NCBI GenBank assembly: GCA_039621445.1
Contig: CP154954.1
Location: 51,851,526-51,915,525, forward strand
Reading direction: 5' to 3'
Length of the DNA: 64,000 nucleotides
Origin: Euglena gracilis
Lineage: Eukaryota; Euglenida; Euglenophyceae; Euglenales
How positions within the stretch are numbered: position 1 is the first letter of the stretch; every line of letters starts with the position of its first letter. Below the pieces are notes generated by a model that was not told the origin of the DNA, did no database searches, and was given only the letters and a program-made list of their open reading frames with translations. This document shows, piece by piece, positions 44,560 through 56,900 of the stretch. The position numbers were made by a program, and so were the translations under genes.

Positions 44560-45390
44560 ATGCAAGGCTTTTGAGCCCGAAACCGGAGGCCAGGGGGTCA
44601 AAAAACAGTCGTTTTTGGCTCAAAAAACAGCTTTTCCGGGTCCGGGAGGCCAAAAAACATCGTTTTGGGCAAAAAAAATTCGATCTTTTCGACTTTTTTG
44701 ACCCGAAAACGACCCAAAGTCAATGGGTTGGCGGCCCAAAACGGGGCGCCGGCGGGTCGAAAAAACGCCCATTTTCGGCTCAAAAACAGTTTTTCTGGGT
44801 CCGGGAGGCCAAAAAACATCGTTTTGGGCATTTTTTTTTCAATTTTTTCGACTTTTTTTTGGCTCAAATGGTTAAGTCGAACAGTGGGAAAAGTGTACAA
44901 AATGGCCATCTGCGCCGAAAACGGCCGTATCTCGGGCTAGGCGGGGAGTTGCCGGGAAATCAAAATACCGGTAGATGGGGCGTTCCAAGGGCTTCAAATT
45001 AGGTCTCCGGACATTTCCTTTGATTTGGCTTCATTTTGGAGATATTTTGAAAATTGACATTTTTTTTTGGCCGGAATGGCAGAGTCCAAGGGGGGGGGGC
45101 TTATCCAGGGGGGGGCGGGCCGATCCTACCCAGTTTGGACCCCTTCGCGTGAATAACTCGGGCCTGGCGGGGAGTTGGGGGTCAAACCCAGGTGATTCGG
45201 AAACTAGGAATCCAGTCGCTCGCGACTGAAAAAAAAATTCCGGGAACTGGGCTGGGATCATGGTGATAATCCGTCGGTTCCCGAGGTGGCCCCGACCCAG
45301 GGGGCCGGGGGGGGCGGAGGGGGGGTAGAGGGGGGGGTTTTCGCCAGGGGTAAGCTTCGCTCTTACCCATAAAGGGATAAGCAGCGCCCC
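44560..45390. repeat. Inverted, diverged copy of family C
   Basis: Carries the about 162-bp subrepeat twice in reverse complement (GGAGGCCAAAAAACATCGTT near 44645 and 44805) and ends GGGTAAGCTTCGCTCTTACC (about 45350), the reverse of the unit start at 38370-38395. It lacks the 201-bp subrepeats. Confidence 0.7.
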
Positions 45391-45537
45391 CCCCCCCCAA
45401 CCACCTTACCCCCCTAGGGTGACCCCCCCCCCTACCACCAACCTCATGTCTGCGGAGCTTCCCATACAACCCTGCCCCCTACTACCCGCTTGCCATATAT
45501 ACGTATATATGCACACATGTATGTATGTACATATGTA

Positions 45538-45549
45538 CACATGCATATA

Positions 45550-45580
<31 letters not shown>

Positions 45581-45692
45581 TACGTATATATACATATGTG
45601 TGTATACATACATGCATACATACATACATACATACATACATACATACATACATACATACATACATACATACATACATACATACATACATACA

Positions 45693-45722
<30 letters not shown>
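45538..45722. repeat. (AT)n and (ATAC)n microsatellite
   Basis: About 30 bases of AT, then about 115 bases of ATAC units. Confidence 0.95.
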
Positions 45723-45723
<1 letters not shown>

Positions 45724-45930
45724 GGCATACCCCCCCCCCCCCGGTCGTAAATCCAATCCAAATCGGCGAAAAATGTTGATGGAATGGTGTAAGAGTTCGG
45801 AGTTAGGCCTAACTTTGGGCCTAACTTATAGATTAGTATTAGGTCTACAAATTATTATATATTATTATTAAATTATATACATTATATCTCTCCCTGCCTC
45901 CCTCCCTCCCTACCACCCACCTCCCTCCCC

Positions 45931-45934
<4 letters not shown>

Positions 45935-46021
<87 letters not shown>
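45935..46021. repeat. (CT)n microsatellite
   Basis: About 85 bases of pure CT close to the acceptor-distal side of exon 26's donor. Confidence 0.95.
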
Positions 46022-46023
<2 letters not shown>

Positions 46024-46128
46024 CATGTGCACGTGGGTGTTGGCTGTGGCTGTGCGGGTCTGGGTTTGTGTGTGCGTGCACACCTGGTGTGAGTGAGTGT
46101 GAGTCGCATCACAGGACAGGAGGCGCAC

Positions 46129-46303
46129 CAGGCAGGTTGGTGTAGTCGTCGGTGCGCTCACAGGCAATGGCGCCGTGGGATTGCGTCTCCGTCACGAGGG
46201 CCCCGGCGCCGGCCGGCATCGCGAGCTGCTCCCGCTGCAGCACCTCCCGGGCCCCCGCGACGGAGTACAAGAACGTCTCGAAGTACTGCAGCGTGTACGC
46301 CGC
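46129..46303 (-). CDS. Exon 26
   Basis: Reads AAYTLQYFETFLYSVAGARE, then LVTETQSHGAIACERTDDYT. Acceptor CGCCCGCAG, donor GTGCGC. About 58 codons. Confidence 0.78.
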
Positions 46304-46374
46304 CTGCGGGCGAGGACCGTCAGGTTGGAAAAGAATAATAATAATAAAAATATGTGGTGGGGTGAACGCAGGAT

Positions 46375-46640
46375 GGTCCTTGAGCAGAAAAAAAATGTCT
46401 GTCTCAGCATGAAAAATCCCCGGGGAAAAACGCCAAAAATGGCTGTACTTTGGCAAACACAGGTCGACTTCGGGAAACAAAGTGATTTCTGGCATCCTTG
46501 AACCATTGCTCATTCACCCAGAACTTCAAAAAAAAACAAACTTGGGCCTGAAGTTTCAATTTTCGATCCCTGGACCGGTGGTTGGCCTGCCCTTGGACCC
46601 AAAGGGCGGTCATTAAGGGGCGATCCTTTACAAAAAAAAT
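46375..46640. repeat. Dispersed repeat family A, copy 2
   Basis: Shares GGGAAA-AAA-TGATTTCTGGCA with 22330-22355, and ends with GGGCGGTCATTAAGGGGCGA, related to the GGCGGTCCTTAAG terminus of copy 1. Confidence 0.55.
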
Positions 46641-47349
46641 CCCATTTCAACCCAAACCCAACGGACTTACAGGCTGGCAAACCAAAGCCTTTTCTCAGTC
46701 CTCATTCCTAGCTGGGGGGAACACAACAGGGATCCTCAAAAAAGCGCCACACAAAAAAAAAAAATGCAAATAAACACAAAAAAAAGCAAGTTGCATGTAA
46801 ATTTCTTCAGGAGCTTCCCCTGGGATATGCACGTTTCTGCTGGAAAGGACTTATAAAATTCTGACCCATTCCGGGGAAATTTTTTTGTTGTTTTGATTAG
46901 ATTTTGTAAACATGCAATTTGTTGGCCAAAGCATCCCAAAATGACAAAACTTGATAAAAAGTGTGGTCCCATAAAAAACAGCCAAAAAGTGGAGTTTTTC
47001 TGGATCGAAAAATTTCTTAGCTAAAATCGAAAAACTGCTGGGAAAAACGTCCTCGAAAACCCGCAAATTTTGCCAAAATCAAAAGCAATGCACAAAACAT
47101 GATTTTGCTTTTCCCCTCCGACATTCCCGTGCCATATTTGGTCTTGAAAAATTAGGGTTCAAACTGAAGAGACAATAAATAATGCATTAATGCATCATTT
47201 AATGCAAAAGCACAAAAAAAGTTCTCACAAAAAACTATTTTTTTGTGAATAGAAGTGGAATGCCCTGGAGCTATTCTGTTGCTGAAAAATGCCATTAAGC
47301 ACGATTAAAAACCTTTCAGCCCTCCAGCGACCATGGCAAAACAGGGCAC
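46641..47349 (-). other. Intron 25, distal part
   Basis: A-rich sequence with no frame or repeat recognised. Confidence 0.5.
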
Positions 47350-47431
47350 CTCCTCGAACGACGGGCCAAAGAGGTGATAGCACGACTTGTCCTTCAGGAC
47401 GCGGAGGTCCAGAAAAGACGGCAGCGGATGG
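47350..47431 (-). CDS. Exon 25
   Basis: Reads HPLPSFLDLRVLKDKSCYHL then FGPSFEE. Acceptor CTGCCTGAG, donor GTGCCC. Short, but codon use and ends fit. Confidence 0.55.
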
Positions 47432-47719
47432 CTCAGGCAGATGGGTGGGCAACTTACCGACCCAGGGCGATTCAGTTCCTGCTGAGTGGAAGCCTTCCGG
47501 GGGACAAGGACCTCGCAATTCGAGCCAGAACTGATGAACCAAAAAAAACATGCGCAGCACTGGGAACAGACTTTTGCTCAGGACCCCGAGGGGGTCCAAT
47601 GGGCAGACTCCCCCAGGGTGCTTGGTGGCCAGCACAGTAAACAAAGAGAGTCCCGCCAGGCTCTGGCCACCTCCACGTACAGAGACAAAAAGGGCCAGAG
47701 GCGAAAAACAGCACCAGGC

Positions 47720-47772
47720 CAGAAGAAGGGATAAAAGGCACCAAAAAAAAACAGCCACAGTGCACACAGGGG
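47720..47772. repeat. Dispersed repeat family E, copy 2
   Basis: Near-identical to 25713-25764, with an A9 run in place of AAACAG. Confidence 0.75.
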
Positions 47773-48139
47773 GGGTCTGGGGTGGAAAAATAATTCCTCC
47801 GGCGCTGCGTGCCGCCGTGGAAATGAGGTTTTTAATGGATTTTTTTTTGGCTGATTTTGACCCCAAAATCCCAAAAACCCAAGAACGGCCGAAAATGGGC
47901 ATTTTTGGCCACTTTTGGGGGGTCCAGAAAAAATTTCGGCACTTTGTGCCTGCCACTGGAATTTTTTCCATTAGCTAATCCTGGTAGCAGACCCCCCCCC
48001 CCCTGGAGAGATCCACTAGGATTCCACTGGCCAAATTTGGACTGGCTGCAGCCCAGCCCCCCCCCCCCCCCCCGGGGCGGTGCTGCGAACCCTTCAGCAG
48101 AAGCCTGAATTGGAATGAGAAGGGGGCCCTTTCCACCAC

Positions 48140-48267
48140 AGGCCTGGGTGCAAGGTGTACGCCGTCTCGTTGACGGGGCGGTCCTGGATCCACTGGAGGA
48201 ACGGCCGGACGGGCGACTTCTCTGCCGCCTCCTCGCTGTCCCGCTCCGCGGGTGGCGGCCCCAGGCC
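48140..48267 (-). CDS. Exon 24
   Basis: Reads GLGPPPAERDSEEAAEKSPV then RPFLQWIQDRPVNETAYTLH. Acceptor ACGGCCAG, donor GTGGTG. Confidence 0.72.
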
Positions 48268-49388
<1,121 letters not shown>

Positions 49389-49574
49389 GTTGCCCAGATA
49401 GATGCGGGTGTCGGCGTGGTCCACGCCCATGAGGGAGACAAGGGCGTTCAGGTTGCGGGACATAATGGCGGGGCTGACGCCGGTGCTGACGTCGAAATCC
49501 AACTTGTCCACGGAGTACGTCCGCCCCTGTCGGCGGACCTCGAAGTCGAGCCTGTCATATGTCTCGAAGAGCTC
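49389..49574 (-). CDS. Exon 23
   Basis: Sixty-two codons, ELFETYDRLDFEVRRQGRTY, then FDVSTGVSPAIMSRNLNALV, to RIYLGN. Acceptor TTCCAG, donor GTTTGC. Well supported. Confidence 0.8.
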
Positions 49575-49836
49575 CTGGAAGGAAAAGGGGGAATGGAAAC
49601 AATTTGCCCCTTCTCCCAGGGTTCAGCACACTGCATTTTAGATTGGGAGGGGGGTTTCCATGGCATACCCAGGTCAGAGTCTTTGGTTTGTTGGGCCAGC
49701 CAATCATAAATCAACAACATCAATAAACCATAATACATCAATAACCCAGTGCAGGGGCCTTTCGAGCAGCGTGCCAAACCGTGAACCAAAGACCCAGCCC
49801 ATCCACATCCCCCCCCCGCCCCAGCCTGACAGCTAC

Positions 49837-49989
49837 CTGGGGCAGGGGGCGGAGGTGGGTGCGGATCTGGTACGATGGCCACTTCGTGTGCCCCTTCTGG
49901 CCGATGAGGTACGCCTGCTCCTCGATGCGGCGGGCGTGCATCTTGGCGTCGAAGTCGGACAGCGTCTGGTGGTCCCCGCCAGGCCGCGG
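49837..49989 (-). CDS. Exon 22
   Basis: Fifty-one codons, PRPGGDHQTLSDFDAKMHAR, then LIGQKGHTKWPSYQIRTHLR. Acceptor CCGTCCAG, donor GTAGCT. Confidence 0.75.
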
Positions 49990-50414
49990 CTGGACGGCCC
50001 CCCGGCGGGCTCCCTCCGCTCCGTGTGGAAAATGATTCGGTGTAATGTGGCAATCTGGTGCTGCAGACAATGATAGCTGAATATGAAAAAAACCTCCACA
50101 TGTTGGGCGGGAGACTGTCACTTGGACAAATTTCAGTCAGTTTCTTGCGGAGGTCAGCCATTCAAAATGACCAATAATAATCTTGGAAAAGCAACAACAA
50201 TGTTTTTAGGCAACACAGGTGACAGATCAGGGGTTCTGATTAGGAGCCCTGGGGTGCCTGCTCCGATGCGTTCGCCAATCCAGTGCTCAGAGATGTGACA
50301 TACGCGTAGACATGGGAAACTCTGGGGTGCAGAAGCCACTTCAGATGGGCCCCTTGGAGGCCTGACTTGCATGAACCCCCACCCACTCCCGATGCCCGGT
50401 GGGGCGATGTCCAC

Positions 50415-50515
50415 CCTGAAGCCGAGGTCTGGGCCAGGTAATACGGGAAGCACAGGTAGAGTGCAAAGCTGGACACGGTGGCGATGTTGCGGGCCACCTT
50501 CTCCTGGAAGGCCAC
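50415..50515 (-). CDS. Exon 21
   Basis: Reads VAFQEKVARNIATVSSFALY then LCFPYYLAQTSA. Acceptor CTCTGCAG, donor GTGGAC. Confidence 0.75.
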
Positions 50516-50993
50516 CTGCAGAGTGTGGTGTTTGGTGGGGGTGCCTGGAGCACAGGAGCAGGCTGGCAGCGGGGGGGGGGGGGTTGCAAATGGCACCAAA
50601 TACTGCAGTGCAAATACCCAGTGCAAATACCCAATGCCATTTGCACTGGGTAACCTAACACTATAAATGCCGCTTGCAACGTGAATGCACCTGGAATGGA
50701 AAAATAATGGTACACACACAGCTGGGGTCTTTGCGGCGAAGGAGCATTGTGCCTCTTCGCTGTCTGTGCAATGTGTGGCATCTCCCTCAGTTCTGGCGGA
50801 GATGAGGGGGCGGGAGAAAGAAAAACCTCAGGGTGGGCGACGAGATGGCGGAGCAAGGAAGCCTCTGAGTCAGATTCCGGGTAGATGGGACATCACGCCG
50901 CAGGCTGGACGTTTCAGGCAGAAAAGCAAATGTACCCTCAACCCCGGACTCCACTTTTGTGCCCCCCCCTTTCCCAGCGGGCCTGGTGGCGAC

Positions 50994-51075
50994 ATGCGTG
51001 GGGCACATCTGGAAGGGGTTCAGGGCCCAGAGGGTGAACAGCAGCAGCCGGCTGGACTCCATCACCTTGGCATTG
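50994..51075 (-). CDS. Exon 20
   Basis: Reads NAKVMESSRLLLFTLWALNP then FQMCPTH. Acceptor ATCTGCAG; the donor is GTCGCC if phases are kept, or GTGCCC 13 bases earlier. Its phase does not join exon 19 cleanly, so a boundary is off or a small exon is missed. Confidence 0.6.
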
Positions 51076-51205
51076 CTGCAGATCCTCAACAGGCCGTGGC
51101 CAGCCCCTGGCAACCCACCCTCGGTGCTCGGTGGGGGTGGGGAGGGGCAGGAGGAGGCTGGGTTTGACATATGGCAATGGAGGTGTGGTGCCCCGGCCTG
51201 GGTAC

Positions 51206-51241
51206 CTGGAAGAGGCAGCTGTTGCCGTACGTGGAGAGGGC
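51206..51241 (-). CDS. Exon 19, microexon
   Basis: Twelve codons, ALSTYGNSCLFQ, between acceptor CCCACACAG and donor GTACCC. Confidence 0.6.
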
Positions 51242-51453
51242 CTGTGTGGGCAGCGGGGAAGGTCCACGGGGGGCGGGAGACCCCAACACACGGGGAGCCC
51301 GTGGTGCTCGCCTCCGCCTTCTGGCCACGAGACCTCCGGGTGTCAGCTGCACCGTTGCTGAAAAGCAATGGTCGCACTTCACCAACGTCCACGAGGGGTT
51401 CTCGAATTCCAAAATTGCCACCTCGTCCCACCTCAGCTTCACCACAGCAACAC

Positions 51454-51522
51454 CAGGTCGAAGATGTCCACAGCGGAGAAACATTTGCTGGACAGGAGTT
51501 CCAAGGTCAACTCAGAAAATGT
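51454..51522 (-). CDS. Exon 18
   Basis: Twenty-three codons, starting TFSELTLELLSSKCFSAVDI. Acceptor CCCAGAG, donor GTGTTG; phase fits exon 17. Confidence 0.65.
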
Positions 51523-51559
51523 CTCTGGGGTTGCGGGGGGGGGGGGTGAGCGCCCACAC

Positions 51560-51694
51560 CTTGGAGTGGAAAATGGCGTGGGCGTCCACCAACTGCCCTG
51601 CGCTCGGGACGTGGGCGTCGCTGAAGTAGGCGACGTACAGCTGCCGCAGGGGGCCGTTCGTCTCCACCGGCAGCGTGGGGGGTGGCTCCCCGGC
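51560..51694 (-). CDS. Exon 17
   Basis: Forty-five codons, AGEPPPTLPVETNGPLRQLY to VDAHAIFHSK. Acceptor GCCTCCAG, donor GTGTGG. Confidence 0.75.
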
Positions 51695-52020
51695 CTGGAG
51701 GCAGCCCCGGCCCAACCGCACACTCCTGTTGGTCTGTCCGGTTGGGGGACGGCGCAGGACAAGCACATTTTGTTCAGGGCCACAAATTGTGTGTACCCGG
51801 GACACCGATGGTTCCGGTGGGGGTGCCTGGGCCCGGCCTGGCCGGCAGTACATCGCTATGAGTGGCGCTAGGTCCCTCTCGCTGAGGGACCTGCGGGAAG
51901 GAGAGGACACTGCCAGCCGGGGGAGTGCACGTGAGGATGGCCGATGCAAATTTTTCGGGGGCCATTCATTGGCCCCCGAGCGTTAGAACTGGGTTGGGGG
52001 CTTCCGGGCGAGAGGCACAC

Positions 52021-52242
52021 CGCAGCAGCTGGTCGATGAACGGGTGGCCGATGTGGCTCGGCAGCAGCTCGGGCGGAAGCGAAAGGAGGAAGTGGATGGT
52101 CTGCCCCAGCGCTGACGTCCGTTGCAGCGCCGCCTGGGCGATGGCCTGGACGAAGGCCCCCCGCTGCGCTGGGGGCCACGGCTTGGCTTCGAGGTAGGCG
52201 CGGGCCGCAGCCTCCCGGCACCCGAACGCCAAACTGAATGAG
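52021..52242 (-). CDS. Exon 16
   Basis: Seventy-four codons, SFSLAFGCREAAARAYLEAK, then LGQTIHFLLSLPPELLPSHI, to HPFIDQLLR. Acceptor CTTGCAG, donor GTGTGC. Helical-repeat-like. Confidence 0.8.
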
Positions 52243-52861
52243 CTGCAAGACAGCACCCATCACCTCTCTGTTTGGTGGTTTGGTTGCATGTGTGTCCGTG
52301 GACACATGACTGTGTTTGTGAAAATAAGATGGTCAGTTCTCGCTTTGGTGCCATACTCGGCTCTGGTCGGCCCTGGTTGGCAAATAATCGGCCGTAGGTG
52401 GAGGCATACCAATAAAAAGGAGGACACGTTGCGATCATGCACAGCGCTTTTAAGCACCTTTTCCATTGTTTGCCGTCTTTTATAATTGGCAAAAAATTGC
52501 CAAAAGCAGTCAAAAGCAGCAAAAAATGGTCAAAGGTTGCTCAAAGAAGCCACAAGGGACTATGCTAGGAGTTTCGGGTGGGACTTCAATGTTTCTCGAA
52601 TACCGCCTCTGCAGCTGACAACTTGCAAAATCGGCCCTGGTCGGCCCTGGTTTGCTGTAGGTGCTCGCAAATAAGTAATTCGTGCGTGCGTGCGACTGCC
52701 CGTGCACGCATACGTGCATGTGTAGATATGTGTCCAACATCCAACATCTGTTTGGATAATAATGCACACATGTGTGGAGGTGTGGGGCCTATCTGTGTGG
52801 GGGTCTGGGGGACATTCATCTTTCTGTGCTGTTACGTGCGTGCACAGTGTGTCCTTGCCAC

Positions 52862-52995
52862 CCTGTGGGCCCTGGCCAGGGAGGTCCGGGGCGAGGACGA
52901 GCTGGAGGAGGTGGTTGGTCTGCACCATGGTGTTGGCCTTGGAGAGGAGGAGGGCAAAAGCGGAGGCGGTGAAGCGGGATACGAAGTGGAGGAAC
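52862..52995 (-). CDS. Exon 15
   Basis: Reads FLHFVSRFTASAFALLLSKA then NTMVQTNHLLQLVLAPDLPG. Acceptor TTTCAG, donor GTGGCA. Confidence 0.75.
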
Positions 52996-53179
52996 CTGAA
53001 AGGAGGGAGACGGATGGCTGCCACTACCTGGGGGAGGGGACAAACCGAAGCCCTTTTCCAGCCAGCCCAAGTTTCCCAGCCTCAGAGCCTTTGTATTGAC
53101 ACTCCCTGGGTGATTAAACTACGCCTTTGTGGAATGAAAGTCATAGATTCTGTGAATTCCAGTTACTGTCCGTCTTGTT

Positions 53180-53636
53180 AACCACACCAACCCAACCCCA
53201 ACCCACCCATCCACCCACCCACCCACCCACCCACCCACCCAGCCACTCACCCACCCACCTACACCCACCCACCCACCCAGCCACCCACCCACACCTGCCA
53301 ACCCACCCACCCACACCCACGCACCCACCCACCCACCCACACCCACACCCACACACCCACAACACCCACCCACCCACCCACCCACCCACCAACCCACCCA
53401 CCACACCCCACCCACCCCACCCACCCGCCCTCCCTCCCGCCCTCCCCCGCACACCCACCCTCCCACCCGCCTCCCTCCCGCCCGCCTCCCTCCCGCCACA
53501 CCCCCCCTCCGCCCCCTCACGCACCCCCGCCGCCCGCCCGCCCGCCCGCCCGCCCCACGCCCGCCCCGCCCGCCCGCCCGCACGCACCCACGCACACACA
53601 CCGCACCACACACACACAACACACACACACACACAC

Positions 53637-53701
<65 letters not shown>

Positions 53702-53725
53702 CGCACACACACACACACACACGCA
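53180..53725. repeat. (ACCC)n, (CCCG)n and (CA)n compound array
   Basis: About 230 bases of CCCA units, then CCCGCCCT/CCGC units, then about 130 bases of CA, in intron 14. Confidence 0.95.
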
Positions 53726-53851
53726 ATATCTTAAAATATTCCTCTGGCAATCATTCTCCCATATGAGCAACAAACCAATTGCGGAAAACAACAATTATTG
53801 TCCTGCCAGGCAGGCATCATATGAGAGGAAAATAGGGAGGGGGCGACGGAC

Positions 53852-54064
53852 CCGCCGGTGCGAGCCTCCAGGCACTCCACGAGGCTGGCGGCGTTCTCGA
53901 GCCAGTCGACCAGCACGCCGAAGAACGGGTGGTTGACGAAGGGGGGCGGCCCCCCGGCCCCGCCGCTGCCCGTCAGGGACTGCCGCCGGGGGGCCCCGGC
54001 GTCCGCCGCGGGGAGGCCCCGGACCGGCGAGGCCGGGGCGCCCATCGCGGACGTTTTGATGGAC
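53852..54064 (-). CDS. Exon 14: Ser/Ala/Pro linker then helical segment
   Basis: Begins SIKTSAMGAPASPVRGLPAA and RRQSLTGSGGAGG (disordered-like), then FVNHPFFGVLVDWLENAASL to ECLEARTG. Acceptor CCCGCAG, donor GTCCGT. PRRQSLTG resembles a basophilic kinase site. Confidence 0.75.
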
Positions 54065-54706
54065 CTGCGGGAGGGGGGGGGGCGAGGACGAAGTGGTCGG
54101 CAGACCAGGTGGAACCGGGCTGCTTTTTGACCATCCCCCCCGGGGGGGGGGGGGCTGGGGGCAGATTTGGACTGGGTCTGAACTGCCTGGCTGACTAGGT
54201 AGGCCAAACATCTTTAAAATATGCGTTTCCACGTCGCGGTCTGTGTGTGCGTGTGTGCTAAAACACTATCCATCCCAAATCCTATCTCCCCAGGGTCAGA
54301 AATACATCTCTCCCTGTGCCCATCTGACGATGCCCGCAGGGGAGGAGCGACATCCGTATTTTTTTTATATCCTAAAGTCATCAACACAAACCTCTGAGTC
54401 TGGAAACCAAATTTGGGGACAAAGATTGCCATATGGGGGATGCCTGTAATTCTAATTGACACATTAGGGAAGCAATCATCCCATTTCTGCCAATCACAGC
54501 ACCCCACATCACAAGACACCACACAACAACAGGAAATGAGAACGAGGCAAACGTGGCAGGCCCATCGCGCTTGCATGGAGATGGATATAATTCATACAAA
54601 CATTCCCATAAAACAGACAAATGCGTGCAAAATATGTGCAAGGAATGGCACTCTCCAAGTGACACTGCGACAGAAAAGTGCACGATTCCTCTGCCCCCCG
54701 TTACAC

Positions 54707-54888
54707 CTGCGGATGGCGACGTGGAAGACGAAATCGAAGGTGGCGGCGCCGAGCGGGAAGTCGGCGCGCTCCAGGACGTCCTCTGTCTCGCGCTCCCGCA
54801 AGCCGAGGAAATACTCCCGCAGCCCCACCTGGTTGTACAGGATATCCGGCGGGCCTGCCAGCTTGAGCAGCACTGGGATGATGAACGC
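54707..54888 (-). CDS. Exon 13
   Basis: Reads AFIIPVLLKLAGPPDILYNQ, then LGLRERETEDVLERADFPLG, to FVFHVAIR. Acceptor CCCCGCAG, donor GTGTAA. Confidence 0.8.
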
Positions 54889-55509
54889 CTGCGGGGGGGA
54901 CGGGGAAAGAAAAGGCGGGTCTCCCTCCAGCTGGGCGGGGAACCCCAACGCGATTCGTTTTGAAGGAAGGGTGTCTCCTGCATGTCCACCGAATGGTCAG
55001 GGGACACCCCGATGTGATCTGCGTCTGCTGTGTGCTGGAGAGGTTGGATCAATTTGTGCGTCAAGAACAGAAAAAGTGCGGCCGGCCGGGGCTCGCCAGA
55101 TTGTTGCTGGGGACACTTTAGTGGCTGTTGATACACACTAGGCAGGTTTCCACGAACGATTGGATTTGTGACTGCTAAATTGCGCGCACATTGGCGAGAA
55201 AGAGCAGCCCAACTCGAGTTCACACGCCTGGGGGGGGGGGCGGCGGCAAGAAGACGTTTCCTGGTTGGGCAGTGGCTGGCCCTTGGCACCATCCATGGCC
55301 ACCAAACCCACCAAGGGCACCTCTCTGCAAGTCCAAAGGTCCCATTGAGAACAGGAAGTCGGCTTGAGGAGCAGACGCTTTGAGCAACACCACCTGGGCT
55401 TGCAAGGAGCAGGTACGCTGGGCTTCGGGCCGAACGTCGGAAGGCACCCTCCCTTGTCCCCCAAAGTGGCGGCCCCCGTGCCGAGCCAACCCTCGCCCCC
55501 CGGCCACAC

Positions 55510-55621
55510 CGAGCTGCCGCTGTCCCGGCGCCGCACGGTGATGGGGATCTGCTCCGCGATGATGTTGGCGAGGTCCCCGTCGTCGAACGCCACGCCGCTG
55601 TCCCCGGAGGCGAGGCCAGGG
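55510..55621 (-). CDS. Exon 12
   Basis: Reads PGLASGDSGVAFDDGDLANI then IAEQIPITVRRRDSGSS. Acceptor ATCCCAG, donor GTGTGG. Confidence 0.72.
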
Positions 55622-55868
55622 CTGGGATTACTTGCATCCACCAGTGAGGGGGGGTGTTCAACCCAAACCAAGCCCACTCAATTCGAAAAAAAAATTCCCC
55701 CCATCTGCGATTTGATGAATGGTTTTATTGCTTTTGACAGCTCCAGGTGGAGATAGGCGTTTTTCAGGTCCCCACCTTTGTGGCCCAAATTCCTTTTTCC
55801 ACCCCCCCCCCCCTACCGGGTGTCCAGGACGGAGGTCAGCCCTGGGCGAGGAGGTGGCCGCTGCTGAC

Positions 55869-55962
55869 GAGGGCCCACTTCAGCGTGGAAAGGAATGGCG
55901 CCACCGCCGGCAGTCGCTGGATGAGGGCGAGGGACTGCGCGTTGCGGTCCGACAGCAGGAAC
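55869..55962 (-). CDS. Exon 11
   Basis: Reads FLLSDRNAQSLALIQRLPAV then APFLSTLKWAL. Acceptor CGGCAG. Donor taken as GTCAGC; the frame otherwise reads on to HLLAQG and a TGA at about 55838, so this could instead be a terminal exon. Confidence 0.62.
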
Positions 55963-56099
55963 CTGCCGGGCGCGCACCCATGGCACCAACCAACTGCCGT
56001 GAGGTGCTGTTACACACAACCTGTAATGTGCTGAGATCACCGGAACATATGGAATCCTAGAGCATTGCTTACAGGGGGATTGGGCACATAACCCCCCCC

Positions 56100-56131
56100 C
56101 CCAAAAATAAGACCCGGGTCTTATTTTTGGG
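56100..56131. repeat. Perfect 32-bp palindrome, TCTTATTTTTGGG family
   Basis: CCCAAAAATAAGACCC meets GGGTCTTATTTTTGGG with no spacer. Four further G-bounded copies of the TCTTATTTTTGG arm lie at 56160-56550. Confidence 0.85.
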
Positions 56132-56264
56132 TCCGTTGCTGGAAGCCTCCAGGGGGGGTTTTATTTTTTGGGGGGTCTTATTTTTGGATTTTTTCTTGAC
56201 CGACCCGGGCCCGAAAAAAAAAACATCATTTTCAGGTTCCCAAAAACACTAAAAATTTTCCTTC

Positions 56265-56277
56265 GGCGCTTCGCGCC
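56265..56277. repeat. GGCGC-TTC-GCGCC mini-hairpin
   Basis: GGCGC, loop TTC, GCGCC: the reverse orientation of the GAA-loop form, preceded by AAAATTTTCCTTC. Confidence 0.8.
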
Positions 56278-56412
56278 ATGTGTAAATTTGTGTTAGTTGA
56301 CATTTAGCATGTTTTTTGCACTTCAAAAATCTGAAAAAATTTGAAATTCCATCATTTTTGTGTGTGAAATTTGGGTTTTTGGCAATTTCTCAGGGAAAAT
56401 TTTCACCGTCCC

Positions 56413-56427
56413 CGGCGCTTCGCGCCG
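56413..56427. repeat. GGCGC-TTC-GCGCC mini-hairpin
   Basis: CGGCGC, loop TTC, GCGCCG, 148 bases from the previous one; AAAATTTTCACC precedes it. Confidence 0.8.
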
Positions 56428-56589
56428 TCAAGGGGGGTCTTATTTATGGGGGGGGTCTTATTTTTGGATTTTTGCTCGATCGGCCCAGGGGGGGGTCTTA
56501 TTTTTTGGGGGGTCTTATTTTTTGGGGGGGTCTTATTTTTGGGGGGGGGTTTACGTCTCTTTAAAGGTCCCCGGGGGTTGCTGGGCCAG

Positions 56590-56900
56590 GGCTAGAAATC
56601 TGGGCTGGCTGGAAATTGGGGTTAGCCATCCCCTGGGGGGGCTGGACCCCGGCTGGACCTGAGCTGGGCCAGGCTTGGCCGAAATCGGACAATCGCCTAA
56701 AAAATGACCTGCAAAACACAGCGTAGAAAAAAAATGGGCACCTGGCAACCCCCAAAACCCTGGAATTTTTGAACAATTCTCAGCCTGGACCCTCCAAAAG
56801 AGAGCTGGCTAGCAGGGCTAGTAGCACCCCCCCCCCCCCCCGTTGCTGCTGCGGCTGGCTGGACCAAAATCGGGGCTGGCTGCAGCAGCCCCCCTGGGGG
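56590..56900. repeat. Dispersed repeat family B, copy 2
   Basis: Collinear with 35181-35480 at both ends, diverged in the middle; continues into GGCTGGCTGCAGCAGCC at the right. Confidence 0.6.

Larger units (their letters stand above)
42681..46128 (-). other. Intron 26, repeat-dense
   Basis: About 3.4 kb with no exon seen. Holds the (ATAC)n/(GTAT)n inverted microsatellite, a TTAGGG-like tract (43957-43975), C-family relatives (43985-45390), a second ATAC array and a CT array. Confidence 0.6.
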
